Shown: positions 34,650 through 43,442 of the stretch, piece after piece
How the letters are laid out: every line of letters starts with the position of its first letter
How positions within the stretch are numbered: the first letter of the stretch is position 1
From: Tautonia plasticadhaerens
GTDB taxonomy: Bacteria > Planctomycetota > Planctomycetia > Isosphaerales > Isosphaeraceae
NCBI RefSeq assembly: GCF_007752535.1
Contig: NZ_CP036426.1
Coordinates: forward strand, 8,604,939 to 8,668,938
DNA: 64,000 bases
Direction: 5' to 3'
Translations under genes and position numbers: made by a program
The notes under the pieces: generated by a model
Databases searched by the model: none
Told to the model about the DNA's origin: nothing
Seen by the model: the letters and a program-made list of their open reading frames with translations, nothing else

Positions 34650-36491
34650 ATGGAGCGAATCACGACCGACCGCCGGACGGTCCTCCGCCTGGCCCTGCTC
34701 GCCGCCGGGGGCGGACCGATGGCCCTGGCCCGGGCGGTGGACGCCGGGCAGGAGTCGGCCCAGGACGCCGCGAACGCCTTTCTCTCCCGGTACGTCGAGG
34801 GCTGGCTGCCGCTGGACACCGCCTCCTCCGAGGCCGCCTGGGTGGCCATGACCGACGTGAGCCCCGCGCACACCGAGGAGCAGGTCGAGGCCACCCTGAC
34901 CGTCAGCCGGTTCGTCGGCGACCCGGAGGTCATTCGCACGGCGAGGGCGCTGCTGGAGCAGGCCGACGCGCTGGACGACCCGACCGTCCGGCAGCTCCGC
35001 AAGGTGCTCCTCCGCGCCGCCGAGGCCCCGGGGACGATCCCGGACGTCGTCCGGGAGCGGGCCGAGGCCGAGGCGAACCAGTCGGCGATCCAGGACGGCT
35101 TCGTCTACCAGCTCGACGACCCGCAGCGCCCCGAGGAGCCGATCACCCCCAACGGCATCGACCGCATCCTCGTCGAGTCGGACGACCTGGACGAGCGTCG
35201 GATCGCCTGGGAGACCTCGAAGACGGTCGGCGTCCCGCTCCGGGACGGCCTGCTCCGGCTCCGGGACCTGCGCAACCAGGTGGCCCGGGAGCTGGGCTAT
35301 GACGACTTCTTCGCGCTCCAGGTGGCCGACTACGGGATCTCCGTCGACGAGATGATCGCCCTGTGCGACGGCTTCGTCTCCACCGTGACGCCGCTCTACG
35401 AGCAGCTCCACACCTGGGCCAAGCACCGCCTGGCGGGACGGTACGGCGCCGAGGCCCCCGAGGGGCTTATTCCCGCCCACTGGCTGCCGAACCGCTGGGG
35501 GCAGCTCTGGCCGGGGCTGGTGGAGGGGATCGACCTGGACGCGCCGTTCGCGTCGAAGTCTCCCGAGTTCATCACCGAGCAGGCCGAGCGGTTCTACGTC
35601 TCGATCGGCTTCCCGGGGCTGCCCCGGTCCTTCTACGAGAAGTCGGACCTGTACCCGGTCCCCCCCGGTTCGTCCCGGAAGAAGAACAGCCACGCCAGCG
35701 CCTGGCACATCGACCTCGAAGAGGACGTCCGGAGCCTGATGTCGATCGAGCCGGACGCCAGGTGGTTCAACACGGCCCACCATGAACTCGGTCATATCTA
35801 TTACTACATCGCCTATTCCCGTCCCGAGGTGCCGCACCTGCTCCGGGGTGGGGCCAACCGGGCCTTCCACGAGGGGATCGGCGATTTGATCGGCCTGGCG
35901 GCCGGGCAGCGGCCGTACCTGAAGGAGGTGGGGCTCCTCACGCCCGAGGCCGAGGCGGCCGACCCGGTGACCTTCCTGCTCGACACGGCGCTCGACGGCG
36001 CCTCGATCGTCTTCCTGCCCTTCTCGGCCGGGCTGATGACCCACTGGGAGCGGGACTTCTACGCCGGGACGATCCCCGACGACGGGCTGAACGCCTCGTG
36101 GTGGGGGATGAAGGCGAAGTACCAGGGGATCGCCCCCCCCTCCCCCCGCCCCGAGTCCTTCTGCGACCCGAGCACCAAGACCCACATCAACGACGACCCG
36201 GCCCAGTACTACGACTACGCCATCGGCACCGTCATCAAGTTCCAGCTCCACGACCACATCGCCCGGGACATCCTCGGGCAGGACCCCCGGGACTGCAACT
36301 ACTACGGCAACAAACAGGTGGGAGACTTCCTCCGATCGATCCTCGAAGTCGGCGCCACCCGGGACTGGGATACCGTGCTCCGCGAGGCGACCGGCTCGGG
36401 CCTCTCGGCCGGGGCGATGATGAGCTACTTCGAGCCGCTCAACGGCTGGCTCGCCGAGCAGAACGCCGGCCGGAAGGTCGGCTGGTCCTGA
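34650..36491 (+). CDS. M2-family peptidyl-dipeptidase (ACE-like zinc metallopeptidase)
   Basis: The 613-residue protein begins with a possible Tat-type signal (TTDRRTVLRLALLAAGG). The zinc site HHELGHIYYYIAYS has His378, catalytic Glu379 and His382; the third ligand is the Glu in AFHEGIGD about 28 residues later. Both segments match angiotensin-converting-enzyme-type M2 peptidases, as do AWHIDLEEDVRSLMSIE and the C-terminal FKFQLHD-like VIKFQLHDHIARDILGQD. Expected activity is removal of C-terminal dipeptides from oligopeptides outside the cytoplasm. GAGGGAG lies ten bases before the ATG. The next gene is 42 bp downstream on the same strand. Confidence 0.9.
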   Translation: MERITTDRRTVLRLALLAAGGGPMALARAVDAGQESAQDAANAFLSRYVEGWLPLDTASSEAAWVAMTDVSPAHTEEQVEATLTVSRFVGDPEVIRTARALLEQADALDDPTVRQLRKVLLRAAEAPGTIPDVVRERAEAEANQSAIQDGFVYQLDDPQRPEEPITPNGIDRILVESDDLDERRIAWETSKTVGVPLRDGLLRLRDLRNQVARELGYDDFFALQVADYGISVDEMIALCDGFVSTVTPLYEQLHTWAKHRLAGRYGAEAPEGLIPAHWLPNRWGQLWPGLVEGIDLDAPFASKSPEFITEQAERFYVSIGFPGLPRSFYEKSDLYPVPPGSSRKKNSHASAWHIDLEEDVRSLMSIEPDARWFNTAHHELGHIYYYIAYSRPEVPHLLRGGANRAFHEGIGDLIGLAAGQRPYLKEVGLLTPEAEAADPVTFLLDTALDGASIVFLPFSAGLMTHWERDFYAGTIPDDGLNASWWGMKAKYQGIAPPSPRPESFCDPSTKTHINDDPAQYYDYAIGTVIKFQLHDHIARDILGQDPRDCNYYGNKQVGDFLRSILEVGATRDWDTVLREATGSGLSAGAMMSYFEPLNGWLAEQNAGRKVGWS

Positions 36492-36533
36492 TCGACCTCG
36501 GGAGGGGGCACGGGACGATCGAGGGGGAGGACG

Positions 36534-37139
36534 ATGGCCGAGAAACCCTCCGGATCCTGCGAACTGCACGGCCCCCGGGGTGCCCTCTCCTGCCGGAGAT
36601 GCCGGGCGAAGATCCTGGCGAGCCTGCTCGGGGGGATCCTCGGGCTGGTCGCCTGGGTGGTGGCGGTGTCGGCGACCTGGTTAGTCGCGGTCATGGGGCC
36701 CCACTGGCCGGAGTTCGACCGGGAATGGGGCTCGATCGCCGAACTGAGGCGGGACGTGATGCAGACCCTCTCCTGGCTGCCGGCTGCCATCCTTGAGGGG
36801 GAATATGGCTATCAGTTCGCGATGCTCTCGGCCTACCTGTGGATTGGGGTCGGGGCGATCGCGGCGTACCTGGCGGCGACGGGGAAATGGAAGGCCTTCC
36901 GCCTGAGGTCGCAACTCGCGGCGGTGCTGGTGGTCGGGCTGATGATCGGCTCGGTCCGGTGGCTGGTGTCCGAGGTGGCCCGGGTCGATCGGCTGGCCGG
37001 GGCCTGGTCCGGCGGGCACTTCTTCGAGCACGGGGTGGCGCAGGGGCCGCTGATCGCGCTGGCCGTGGTCGTGCTGGTGCTGATCCTGAGGGCCAACAGG
37101 AGGGTGCGGCCGGGGGAGACGGGCCGATCGGGCCCCTGA
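36534..37139 (+). CDS. Membrane protein with N-terminal CxxH-CxxC motif
   Basis: A 201-residue protein. The N-terminus has a small potential zinc site, C-E-L-H then C-R-R-C within 14 residues. Four hydrophobic helices follow at about residues 29-52, 97-112, 128-145 and 172-188, so it sits in the cytoplasmic membrane. No family is recognised. It lies 42 bp after the M2 peptidase stop and 93 bp before the next gene, so it is probably co-transcribed with one or both. Confidence 0.7.
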   Translation: MAEKPSGSCELHGPRGALSCRRCRAKILASLLGGILGLVAWVVAVSATWLVAVMGPHWPEFDREWGSIAELRRDVMQTLSWLPAAILEGEYGYQFAMLSAYLWIGVGAIAAYLAATGKWKAFRLRSQLAAVLVVGLMIGSVRWLVSEVARVDRLAGAWSGGHFFEHGVAQGPLIALAVVVLVLILRANRRVRPGETGRSGP

Positions 37140-37232
37140 ATCGTTGCGGAGGGGGGCGGGCCGCGATACCGTATCGGGCGTCCCCTGACCGATCCGAGCG
37201 CCCTGATCCCATCCAGACGACCTGGAGGTCCC

Positions 37233-37691
37233 ATGTCGACGCCGACCGAACCGACCCAGCCCAGCCCCGACCCGATCTCCCCGGCCCCGCCGGCCCCGGA
37301 CGCCCCGCCGGCCTCGGCCGCCCCGAAGGAGAAGGCCAAGGTCTCGCCGACCCGGAATGCCGTCTCCCTCGTGCTGCTGGCCGTGCTGCTGGTCGTCGGC
37401 GGCCTGGAACTGGCCGCACTGTTCCGGTTCAACGGCGCCGTCAACAAGCTCGACCAGGCGCTGGAGGCCAACGAGGTGGACCTGCTCCCCCTCGAGCAGG
37501 TCGAGGAGATCCTCGGCAAGCAGCCCGACGGGCCGCTCCGGGAGGGGGATCCCGGCACCCGGCAGACGACCTACACCTGGCAGGGCGCCATCCGGTCTCA
37601 CGTGCTGACCGCCTACTACTCCTACGGCGACAAGCCCGGCCTCGTCCGCTACGAGATCGGCGACGTCAAGGCCGCCGACCCGGGCGAATGA
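37233..37691 (+). CDS. Single-pass membrane protein, unknown
   Basis: The 152-residue protein has a Pro-rich cytosolic head (residues 1-40), one membrane helix (NAVSLVLLAVLLVVGGLEL at 42-60) and an extracytoplasmic tail with LEQVEEILGKQPDGPL and TTYTWQGAIRSHVLTAYYSY. The tail resembles small SmpA/BamE-like folds in pattern (a helix, then a Tyr/Trp-rich beta meander), which is only a suggestion. A GGAGGT ribosome site lies close to the ATG. It converges on the anti-sigma factor gene. Confidence 0.65.
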   Translation: MSTPTEPTQPSPDPISPAPPAPDAPPASAAPKEKAKVSPTRNAVSLVLLAVLLVVGGLELAALFRFNGAVNKLDQALEANEVDLLPLEQVEEILGKQPDGPLREGDPGTRQTTYTWQGAIRSHVLTAYYSYGDKPGLVRYEIGDVKAADPGE

Positions 37692-37800
37692 ACCCCGGGC
37701 CCCGGAGTGGGTGATCAGGGCCCGGCTGCCGGGCCGGCGGTCCGTCCCCTCGATCGGCCCGCTCCCCCTTCCTGTCCCCGGGGAGGCAGGCGGGACCGCC

Positions 37801-38427
37801 CTACTGCGTCAGCTCGACCGGGGCCCGGTCCTCGGCCTCCCGCCCCCGAGATCGGGGGGGGCTCGAGTCCTCGGGGGGGGAGACCGCGGCGTGGGCCTGG
37901 CGATAGGGGGACGAGGGCCGGGGGCGGGGTCGGCTGCGCTCGAACTGCTCGGGGTCGGACGGCTTGAGCAGCCGGGGGCGCGCCTCGGTGGTCATCAGCA
38001 GCGGGGCGATCGGCCGAGGGACGTAGTCGTGCACCAGGCGCTCGATCCTCGGGTCGTTGCGGGCGCCCAGGCCGACGAGCGAGGCGGCCAGCAGCAGGCC
38101 GGCGGCCAGGCCGCCGAGCGACCAGGCCCAGGCCCGGCGCTCCCACCTCGGCTCGAAGCCCCAGGCGGTCCGGAGTCGGGGACGCCGGGACTGCCGGAGC
38201 CTCCGGGAGAGGTCGGGCCAGAGGCTCGGGGAGTCGGGGGGGACCGGGTCCTCCTGCGAGGCGGCCGAGAGCACCCGCTGCGAGGCGGCCAGCGCCTCCA
38301 GGCGAGCCCGGCAGTCGCCGCAGCGGACGAGGTGCCCCTCGACGATCCAGCGGTCCAGGCCGAGGCTCTCGCCCCCGGCCCGGAGCGGGAGGCGGGCCCG
38401 GACCCATGCGCACGTCTTAATCGGCAT
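37801..38427 (-). CDS. Zinc-finger anti-sigma factor
   Basis: A 208-residue single-pass membrane protein. The cytosolic N-terminus carries the anti-sigma zinc motif (Cys6, then EGHLVRCGDCRARLEAL with H-x3-C-x2-C), a membrane helix follows at about 103-122 (AWSLGGLAAGLLLAASLVGL), and the outer part is Pro/Arg-rich. The start overlaps the end of the sigma gene by 11 nt, so the two are translationally coupled, as usual for ECF sigma/anti-sigma pairs. It is expected to hold the sigma factor inactive at the membrane until an envelope signal arrives. Confidence 0.85.
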   Translation of the reverse strand: MPIKTCAWVRARLPLRAGGESLGLDRWIVEGHLVRCGDCRARLEALAASQRVLSAASQEDPVPPDSPSLWPDLSRRLRQSRRPRLRTAWGFEPRWERRAWAWSLGGLAAGLLLAASLVGLGARNDPRIERLVHDYVPRPIAPLLMTTEARPRLLKPSDPEQFERSRPRPRPSSPYRQAHAAVSPPEDSSPPRSRGREAEDRAPVELTQ

Positions 38428-39175
38428 GGCGGGCCTCCGGGGAGGGGGACGACGGGGACGGGGAATCGATCGGCAACGGCAACGGCAACATCGGCTCGGT
38501 CCCTCCCTGGTCCTGCTGCTGCATCCGGCGCTCCCAGAGCCTCCGGAACTGCTCCCGGGCCTTGGCCAGCCGCCATCGGACGGTCGCCTCCCGGCGTCGG
38601 ACGATCGCGGCCACCTCGGCCGAGGAGAACCCTTCCAGGTCCCGGAGCACCAGGATCGTCCGGTAGTTGACGGGGATCTGCTCCAGGACGTGCCGGACCT
38701 CCTGGGCCAGCTCCTCCCGGGGTCGGGGGTCGGGGTCGGCGACCTCCCCGGGGGAGCTCCCCCGCGGGTCGTCGTCGCGCCGGGACTCGATCGGCAGGGC
38801 GGTCGTCGGCGGGGCGTCTCGCCTGCGGAGCTGGTCGACCCCCAGGTTCACCGCGACCCGGAACAGCCAGGGGCCGAAGCGACGGCCCGTGTCGAAACGG
38901 TCCAGGCGATTATAGACACGCCAGAAGGTCTCCTGGGACAGATCCCGGGCCAGTTCATGGTCGTGCACCAGCCGGGAGAGCACGCGGAGCAGCTTCCGCT
39001 CGTACCGGGACACCAGCGCGGCGAAGGCGTCCTCGTCCCCCTCCCGGGCCCGCTCGACGAGCCGGGCGTCGCTGGCCTCCTCGGCCAGGGGGGACCGGGG
39101 CCGGTCGGTCGGGGGGGCGGCGTCGGCGTCGTCCATGGCGAGGTCGTCCCCGATCGCCCCGGATTGCAGGACCAT
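38417..39175 (-). CDS. ECF-type RNA polymerase sigma factor
   Basis: About 252 residues. Region 2 is DAFAALVSRYERKLLRVL followed by DLSQETFWRVY; region 4 is LEQIPVNYRTILVLRDLEGF followed by ATVRWRLAKAREQ, the helix-turn-helix that reads the -35 element. Start choice is uncertain: ATGs at 39205, 39175 and 39136 are in frame, and the first ~30 residues are not conserved. The C-terminal tail is Pro/Ser-rich. It directs polymerase to a regulon set by the co-encoded anti-sigma factor. A divergent acetyltransferase gene starts only about 60 bp away, so promoters for both overlap there. Confidence 0.9.
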   Translation of the reverse strand: MVLQSGAIGDDLAMDDADAAPPTDRPRSPLAEEASDARLVERAREGDEDAFAALVSRYERKLLRVLSRLVHDHELARDLSQETFWRVYNRLDRFDTGRRFGPWLFRVAVNLGVDQLRRRDAPPTTALPIESRRDDDPRGSSPGEVADPDPRPREELAQEVRHVLEQIPVNYRTILVLRDLEGFSSAEVAAIVRRREATVRWRLAKAREQFRRLWERRMQQQDQGGTEPMLPLPLPIDSPSPSSPSPEARHAD

Positions 39176-39234
39176 TCCCGTCGTACGGTCTCGTGCGGGT
39201 CGCATATGATAGGATACGGAGGAACCATCCGACG

Positions 39235-40272
39235 ATGTTGGAGGATTCGGTCGCCCCACCCGAGGATCCGGGGCCGGAGTCGGGGCCGACGCCGGCCGAT
39301 CTCACCCCCGTGACCGCCCGGGGAGTGGCCATCGCCCCGTGCCCGGAACCGGACCAGGCCGAGGCGCTCGAGGTGCTCTACCGGCGGCTCCCCTCGGCGA
39401 TGCGGCCGGGCACGATCGCCGCGCTGCTGAGGCAGGTCGAGGCCGGCCAGCTCGACCTCTCCGGCCTCTGGGTCGCCCGGCGTCGGGGCCGGATCGCCGG
39501 GGCGATGCTCACCCAGGTCCTCGCCGGCCGGGCCGCGGCGATCTGGCCGCCGGAAGTCGAGCGCGGCTGGGGGAGCGGCACCCTGGCGTCGGACCTGGTC
39601 CGGTCGGCCCTGGACTCCTACCGGGCCCGGGGGATCCGGCTGGCCCAGGCCCTCGTCGATCGCCAGGCCCTGGGCCGCCCCGGCGTCGACCTCGCCCGAG
39701 GCGGCTTGCCTTATGTGACCGACCTCATCTACCTCGGCCGCCCAACCGCCGGCCCCCAACCCGTCCCCCCGGGAGTCCCCGAGCTGCGCTGGGAGGACTT
39801 CGGGCCGGAGAACCGGGAGGAGTTCGCCCGGACCCTGGAGCGGACCTACGGGGGGAGCCTCGACATGCCCGAGCTGGGGGGGCTCCGCACGCTGGACGAC
39901 GTGCTCGAAGGGCACCGCGCCCGGGGCCACTTCGACCCGGCTCGCTGGCGGCTCGGCCGCCTGGAGCGGGGGGCGGGCCCGGGCGCGGATCCGGGCCCCG
40001 TGGCGGTGCTGATGCTCTCGGCGGGGGAGCCGAGGACGTGGGAGGTGTCCTACCTCGGCCTCGTCCCCGAGGCGAGGGGTCGGGGGCTCGGGGTGGCGAC
40101 GCTGGCCCACGCCCTGGACCGGGCCCGGCCCGACGCCGACCGGATCGAGCTGGCCGTCGACGTCCGCAACGCCCCGGCCGAGGCCCTCTACCGCCGTTGC
40201 GGATTCACCCCGTTCGAGCGCCGGGGGGTGCACCTCGCCATCCTCGACGACTCGGACGGCGCCCCGGGGTGA
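39235..40272 (+). CDS. Tandem GNAT-family N-acetyltransferase
   Basis: The 345-residue protein has two acetyltransferase-like halves. The second is clear: EVSYLGLVPEARGRGLGVAT near residue 280 is the acetyl-CoA-binding RxxGxG/A motif, followed by ELAVDVRNAPAEALYRRCGF. The first half (EALEVLYRRLPSAMRP, IAGAMLTQVLAG) looks degenerate. CGGAGGA at 39217-39223 fixes the ATG. The substrate is unknown. It is transcribed away from the sigma factor from a shared short intergenic region, so it could be part of that sigma regulon. Confidence 0.8.
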   Translation: MLEDSVAPPEDPGPESGPTPADLTPVTARGVAIAPCPEPDQAEALEVLYRRLPSAMRPGTIAALLRQVEAGQLDLSGLWVARRRGRIAGAMLTQVLAGRAAAIWPPEVERGWGSGTLASDLVRSALDSYRARGIRLAQALVDRQALGRPGVDLARGGLPYVTDLIYLGRPTAGPQPVPPGVPELRWEDFGPENREEFARTLERTYGGSLDMPELGGLRTLDDVLEGHRARGHFDPARWRLGRLERGAGPGADPGPVAVLMLSAGEPRTWEVSYLGLVPEARGRGLGVATLAHALDRARPDADRIELAVDVRNAPAEALYRRCGFTPFERRGVHLAILDDSDGAPG

Positions 40273-40356
40273 TCGCCCTCGGGCCGCGGGCGGGAAGGCG
40301 GGCCGCTCGGGCCCGACTTCGGCCGCCGGCCTCCTTGCCCTGCCCTGCCGAGGCCC

Positions 40357-41088
40357 TCAGGCCGACTCGGCGACGCCCTTGGTGTCGGGCCGTCGGACGA
40401 TGACGCCTTCCTTGAGGTAGACGACCGTCTCGGCGATGTTGGTGGCGTGGTCGGCGACCCGCTCGAGGTTGCGGGCGGTGTTGATCAGGTGCAGCCAGGT
40501 GGTGACCCGCGCCGGGTCGCTCCGGATGGAGGCCTTGAGCTGCTTGAGGATCAGCCCCCGGCGCTGGTCGACCTGATGGTCGCTCTGGATGACGCTCCGG
40601 GCCAGCTCGGCGTCGGCCCGGGTGAGGGCGTCCAGCGCGTCGCGGACCTGGCCGAGCGCCTCGACGGCGAGGTATTCCATCTGGGGGGGCAGCGATACCG
40701 GCTCGGGCCGTCGGGCGAGCTTCCTCGCGCGCTTGGCGATGTGGGCGGCCAGGTCCCCCATGCGTTCCAGGTCGTTGCTGACCTTCAGGGCCGAGGTCAC
40801 CCGGCGGAGGTCCGAGGCCACCGGCTGGTGCAGGGCGAGCACCCGGAGGCACTCGCGCTCGATGCTCACCTGCCAGTGGTTGATCGTCGGCTCCTCGGCC
40901 TTGACCTCGTCGGCCAGCTCGAGCTTGCCCGCGCAGAGGGCCTGGACGCTGGACCGGAGCGAGCCCTCGACGACGGCTGAAAGTTTCAAGACCTCGCCCC
41001 AGAGCACCTCCAGGTCGCGCACCAGGTGGCGATTCAGGCAGGATCGTTCCCCATTTCGTCCAGGCTCGCTTCCCGGTTCGGTCGTCAT
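40357..41088 (-). CDS. phoU: PhoU-type phosphate signalling regulator
   Basis: A 243-residue all-helical protein of two PhoU repeats. Each repeat has the metal-binding E/DxxxD pattern: ALKVSNDLERMGDLAAHIAK in repeat one and INTARNLERVADHATNIAET in repeat two. PhoU links the phosphate transporter Pst to the PhoR sensor and restrains phosphate uptake and Pho-regulon expression. The usual pstSCAB and phoBR neighbours are absent from this window. It converges on the acetyltransferase gene. The secreted phosphatase at 5.7 kb would be a natural Pho-regulon member, but that is inference. Confidence 0.9.
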   Translation of the reverse strand: MTTEPGSEPGRNGERSCLNRHLVRDLEVLWGEVLKLSAVVEGSLRSSVQALCAGKLELADEVKAEEPTINHWQVSIERECLRVLALHQPVASDLRRVTSALKVSNDLERMGDLAAHIAKRARKLARRPEPVSLPPQMEYLAVEALGQVRDALDALTRADAELARSVIQSDHQVDQRRGLILKQLKASIRSDPARVTTWLHLINTARNLERVADHATNIAETVVYLKEGVIVRRPDTKGVAESA

Positions 41089-41521
41089 CGGAGGCTACTC
41101 TTCAGCATGCGATCGGGCCCGACCGGCCTCGGGACGGAGGCCGGGGGCTCGATAGGGGTCGCCGAACTTCTTCATGCTTCCACTGTACGGCATCCGGGGG
41201 GAAACCGGCAATGTAAGTCGCGAGAAGATCCGGAGAAACTCTGGATGCGAACGGGACGTCTGCAGCAGGGGGGGCCGCGGGGCGGGGGCCGCCCCGAGGC
41301 GCCGGGCGGGCCGAAGAGCCGTCGCGTTGTGGGGCCCGGGATCGATGCCGGGATTCCGAGGATGAATCCTCTGCAAGGCGCGCGCCGAACGGCGGCCGTT
41401 TCCGGCCGCCGTCGCGGGAGCGACGGGATTCGACCGCCCCCGGGCGGCCTCCCCATGTCGGGGGAGCCCGGCCCGGGGAGGCGTCTCGTCGACCCGGGGC
41501 CGACTCGATCCCAGACCGATC
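41089..41521. other. Intergenic 433 bp between phoU and a secreted-protein gene
   Basis: Apart from the hairpin at 41389-41412, nothing is recognised. A locally AT-richer piece at 41160-41240 (CTTCTTCATGCTTCCACTG, GGCAATGTAAGTCGCG) is a plausible promoter region for the leftward phoU gene. Confidence 0.4.
41389..41412 (-). terminator. 10-bp perfect hairpin with TTTC loop
   Basis: ACGGCGGCCG pairs exactly with CGGCCGCCGT. It lies 110 bp past the stop of the leftward 41522-43204 gene, so it may end that transcript. No U-tract. Confidence 0.4.
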
Positions 41522-43204
41522 TCAGTAGTGTCGGCCCCGGCCGGGCGGGCCGATGCCGTGGACGGGCACGTAGATCAGGTCCGGCGGCACGAGGTCGCCC
41601 GGCCGGTAGTAGCCCAGGTCATATTCCGCCTCGCCGGGCGGGTCGACAATCGCCTTGTAAGGCCAGGTGGCGATCTGGGCGGCGAAGAGGGCGGCCGAGA
41701 AGAAGGGCTGGGCAATCTGGTTCCGCTGCCGGCTCTGGGTGCGATCGTCCAGCGGGTAGGAGAGGAACCGGCCGACCGGCCCGAGCTTCTGCTCGACGCT
41801 CTGGCCGTAGCGCTCCAGGACGGGGTCCTGGAAGTACAGCGGGGCGTGGCAGGTGGCCGCCGCGGTCCAGTACTTCCGACTCGGGTTGAAGCGGCGGGGG
41901 GGGAGGGGGACGAAATCCTCGGGGACCGGGATCGATTGGATCGGCCGGATTTCGGTCGGGCTCGGGGGCCTCGGGAGCTGGATCGACGAGCTGCTCAGGT
42001 CGTCCTGGTCGTAGCCGAGGCCGCCGAAGTCGTCCAGGGGGGCCGGCATCAGGCCCTCCTGCTCGGCTTCCTCCTGGCGTCGGACCATCATCATGACCTC
42101 CTCACGCTGCTCGGGCGAGAGCAGGTCGCGGTAGGCCGGGGCCCCCTCGCCCCCCCTCGCGTCGACGACCGCCCGAGGCGGGGCGGAGCCGGGGGAAACC
42201 GACGGGGCCGGGGCCGGGGCGGACATCGGGGCGGGGGACTCGGCCCCCGGGCCGGCCACCCGGCTGCCCAGCTCCATCAGCTCCTCGGCCGAGGGCGGCA
42301 GGGCGGGCAGCTCGTCGGGGGGGGCGGGCGCGGCCTCGGGGCTGCGGAGCCGTCCCGGGGGCAGCGCGCCGACCGCCTCGGACGGCCACCCGGCCGCGGG
42401 GGCCTCCCCAGGCAGCGGGGGCAGGGTGCCGGCCGGCCCCGACGGCTCGGGGGCGGCGGGGGGCTCAGCCGGGGTCGGCGAAGACTCCGGCCCGGCGACC
42501 GGGGCGGGGGGCTCGGCCGGCATCGTCGGCTCGGGCGATGCGGGGGCCGGGGCGACCGGCCCGGGGGCGGCCGCCGCCTGGATCGGGGGCAGCTCGATCG
42601 GTTCGGGGGGGGCCGGGCTCGGGCTCGGGGCCGACGAGGGGAGGACCGAGTCATCGACGGCGATCGGCTCGGGGGCGACCGGGACCGGCGGCTCGGGCCG
42701 CTCGCCGCCGGTCAGCATGACTCCGTCGGGCGACCCCGACGGGCCGGGGGCCGGCAGCGGGGGGGTGGCCAGGGCGATCGCGCCGGGCATCCGGCCGTCC
42801 CGAGACCGGGCCGAGGGGCGCCGGTTGGCGACGGCCGGGTCGGCGGACTCCGGGGTCCGGAGCCCCTGCCGGGCGGCCTCGATCGCCCCGAGCAGTTCCT
42901 CCCGCTCGGCCGGGGCGAGCTCGCCGATCCGGGCCTCGGCCTCCCGGAAGAGGGCGAGGGCCCGGGCGTACTCGCCGTAGCGCAGGTAGTCCTGGCCGTT
43001 GCGGAGCAGGTGCCGCGGGGCCCGGGCGGAGGCCATCGGGTCGCTCGACGCGATCGCCTCCGGGGCCTCGGGGGCCTCGGGCGCCCGACGAGGCGCGTCC
43101 GGGGGGCCGACCACCTGGGCCGCGAGGCCCACGATCGGGCTGGCCGCCGCGGCGGCCGTCAGCAGGGCCGTGGTCAGGGTCACGGCCGGATTGAGACGAC
43201 GCAC
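41522..43204 (-). CDS. Proline-rich secreted protein
   Basis: The GTG start at 43204, fixed by a perfect AAGGAGG six bases upstream, gives 560 residues with a signal peptide (LTTALLTAAAAASPIVGLAA). Residues 55-110 contain one helical hairpin with TPR character (LLRNGQDYLRYGEYARALAL). Residues 150-370 are a long Pro/Ala/Glu-rich linker. The last 130 residues form a conserved-looking domain (RKYWTAAATCHAPLYFQDPV, then IATWPYKAIVDPPGEAEYDL). I recognise the domain style from planctomycete hypothetical proteins but know no function. A wall-spanning or surface-linking role would fit the linker. It is 238 bp downstream of guaB on the same strand. Confidence 0.75.
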   Translation of the reverse strand: MRRLNPAVTLTTALLTAAAAASPIVGLAAQVVGPPDAPRRAPEAPEAPEAIASSDPMASARAPRHLLRNGQDYLRYGEYARALALFREAEARIGELAPAEREELLGAIEAARQGLRTPESADPAVANRRPSARSRDGRMPGAIALATPPLPAPGPSGSPDGVMLTGGERPEPPVPVAPEPIAVDDSVLPSSAPSPSPAPPEPIELPPIQAAAAPGPVAPAPASPEPTMPAEPPAPVAGPESSPTPAEPPAAPEPSGPAGTLPPLPGEAPAAGWPSEAVGALPPGRLRSPEAAPAPPDELPALPPSAEELMELGSRVAGPGAESPAPMSAPAPAPSVSPGSAPPRAVVDARGGEGAPAYRDLLSPEQREEVMMMVRRQEEAEQEGLMPAPLDDFGGLGYDQDDLSSSSIQLPRPPSPTEIRPIQSIPVPEDFVPLPPRRFNPSRKYWTAAATCHAPLYFQDPVLERYGQSVEQKLGPVGRFLSYPLDDRTQSRQRNQIAQPFFSAALFAAQIATWPYKAIVDPPGEAEYDLGYYRPGDLVPPDLIYVPVHGIGPPGRGRHY

Positions 43205-43210
43205 ACCTAG

Positions 43211-43217
43211 CCTCCTT
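43211..43217 (-). promoter_or_regulatory. Ribosome binding site deciding a GTG start
   Basis: AAGGAGG on the minus strand, six bases before GTG 43204. The longer frame with an upstream ATG at 43336 has no such site and codes for non-specific residues, so the GTG is preferred. Confidence 0.8.
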
Positions 43218-43442
43218 GCTTGCCCTGTGCGGTTGCGATGCCGCGCCTCGGCCCGGCTCGATCGCTCGATCCAATTCAGACGTCCAACCGGCCGACCTTC
43301 CCGATCCCGGGCTCGTCCCCCGGGTCCTCCCGGCACGCCCGGCCGGCGGATCGGGGCCCTCCCGGCGCCCGACCCGACGGGCCGGATCGCCCCGCCCCGG
43401 GCCTCGGTCGTCCCGGATCGGTCGATCCCGCCCGCCCCTCCC

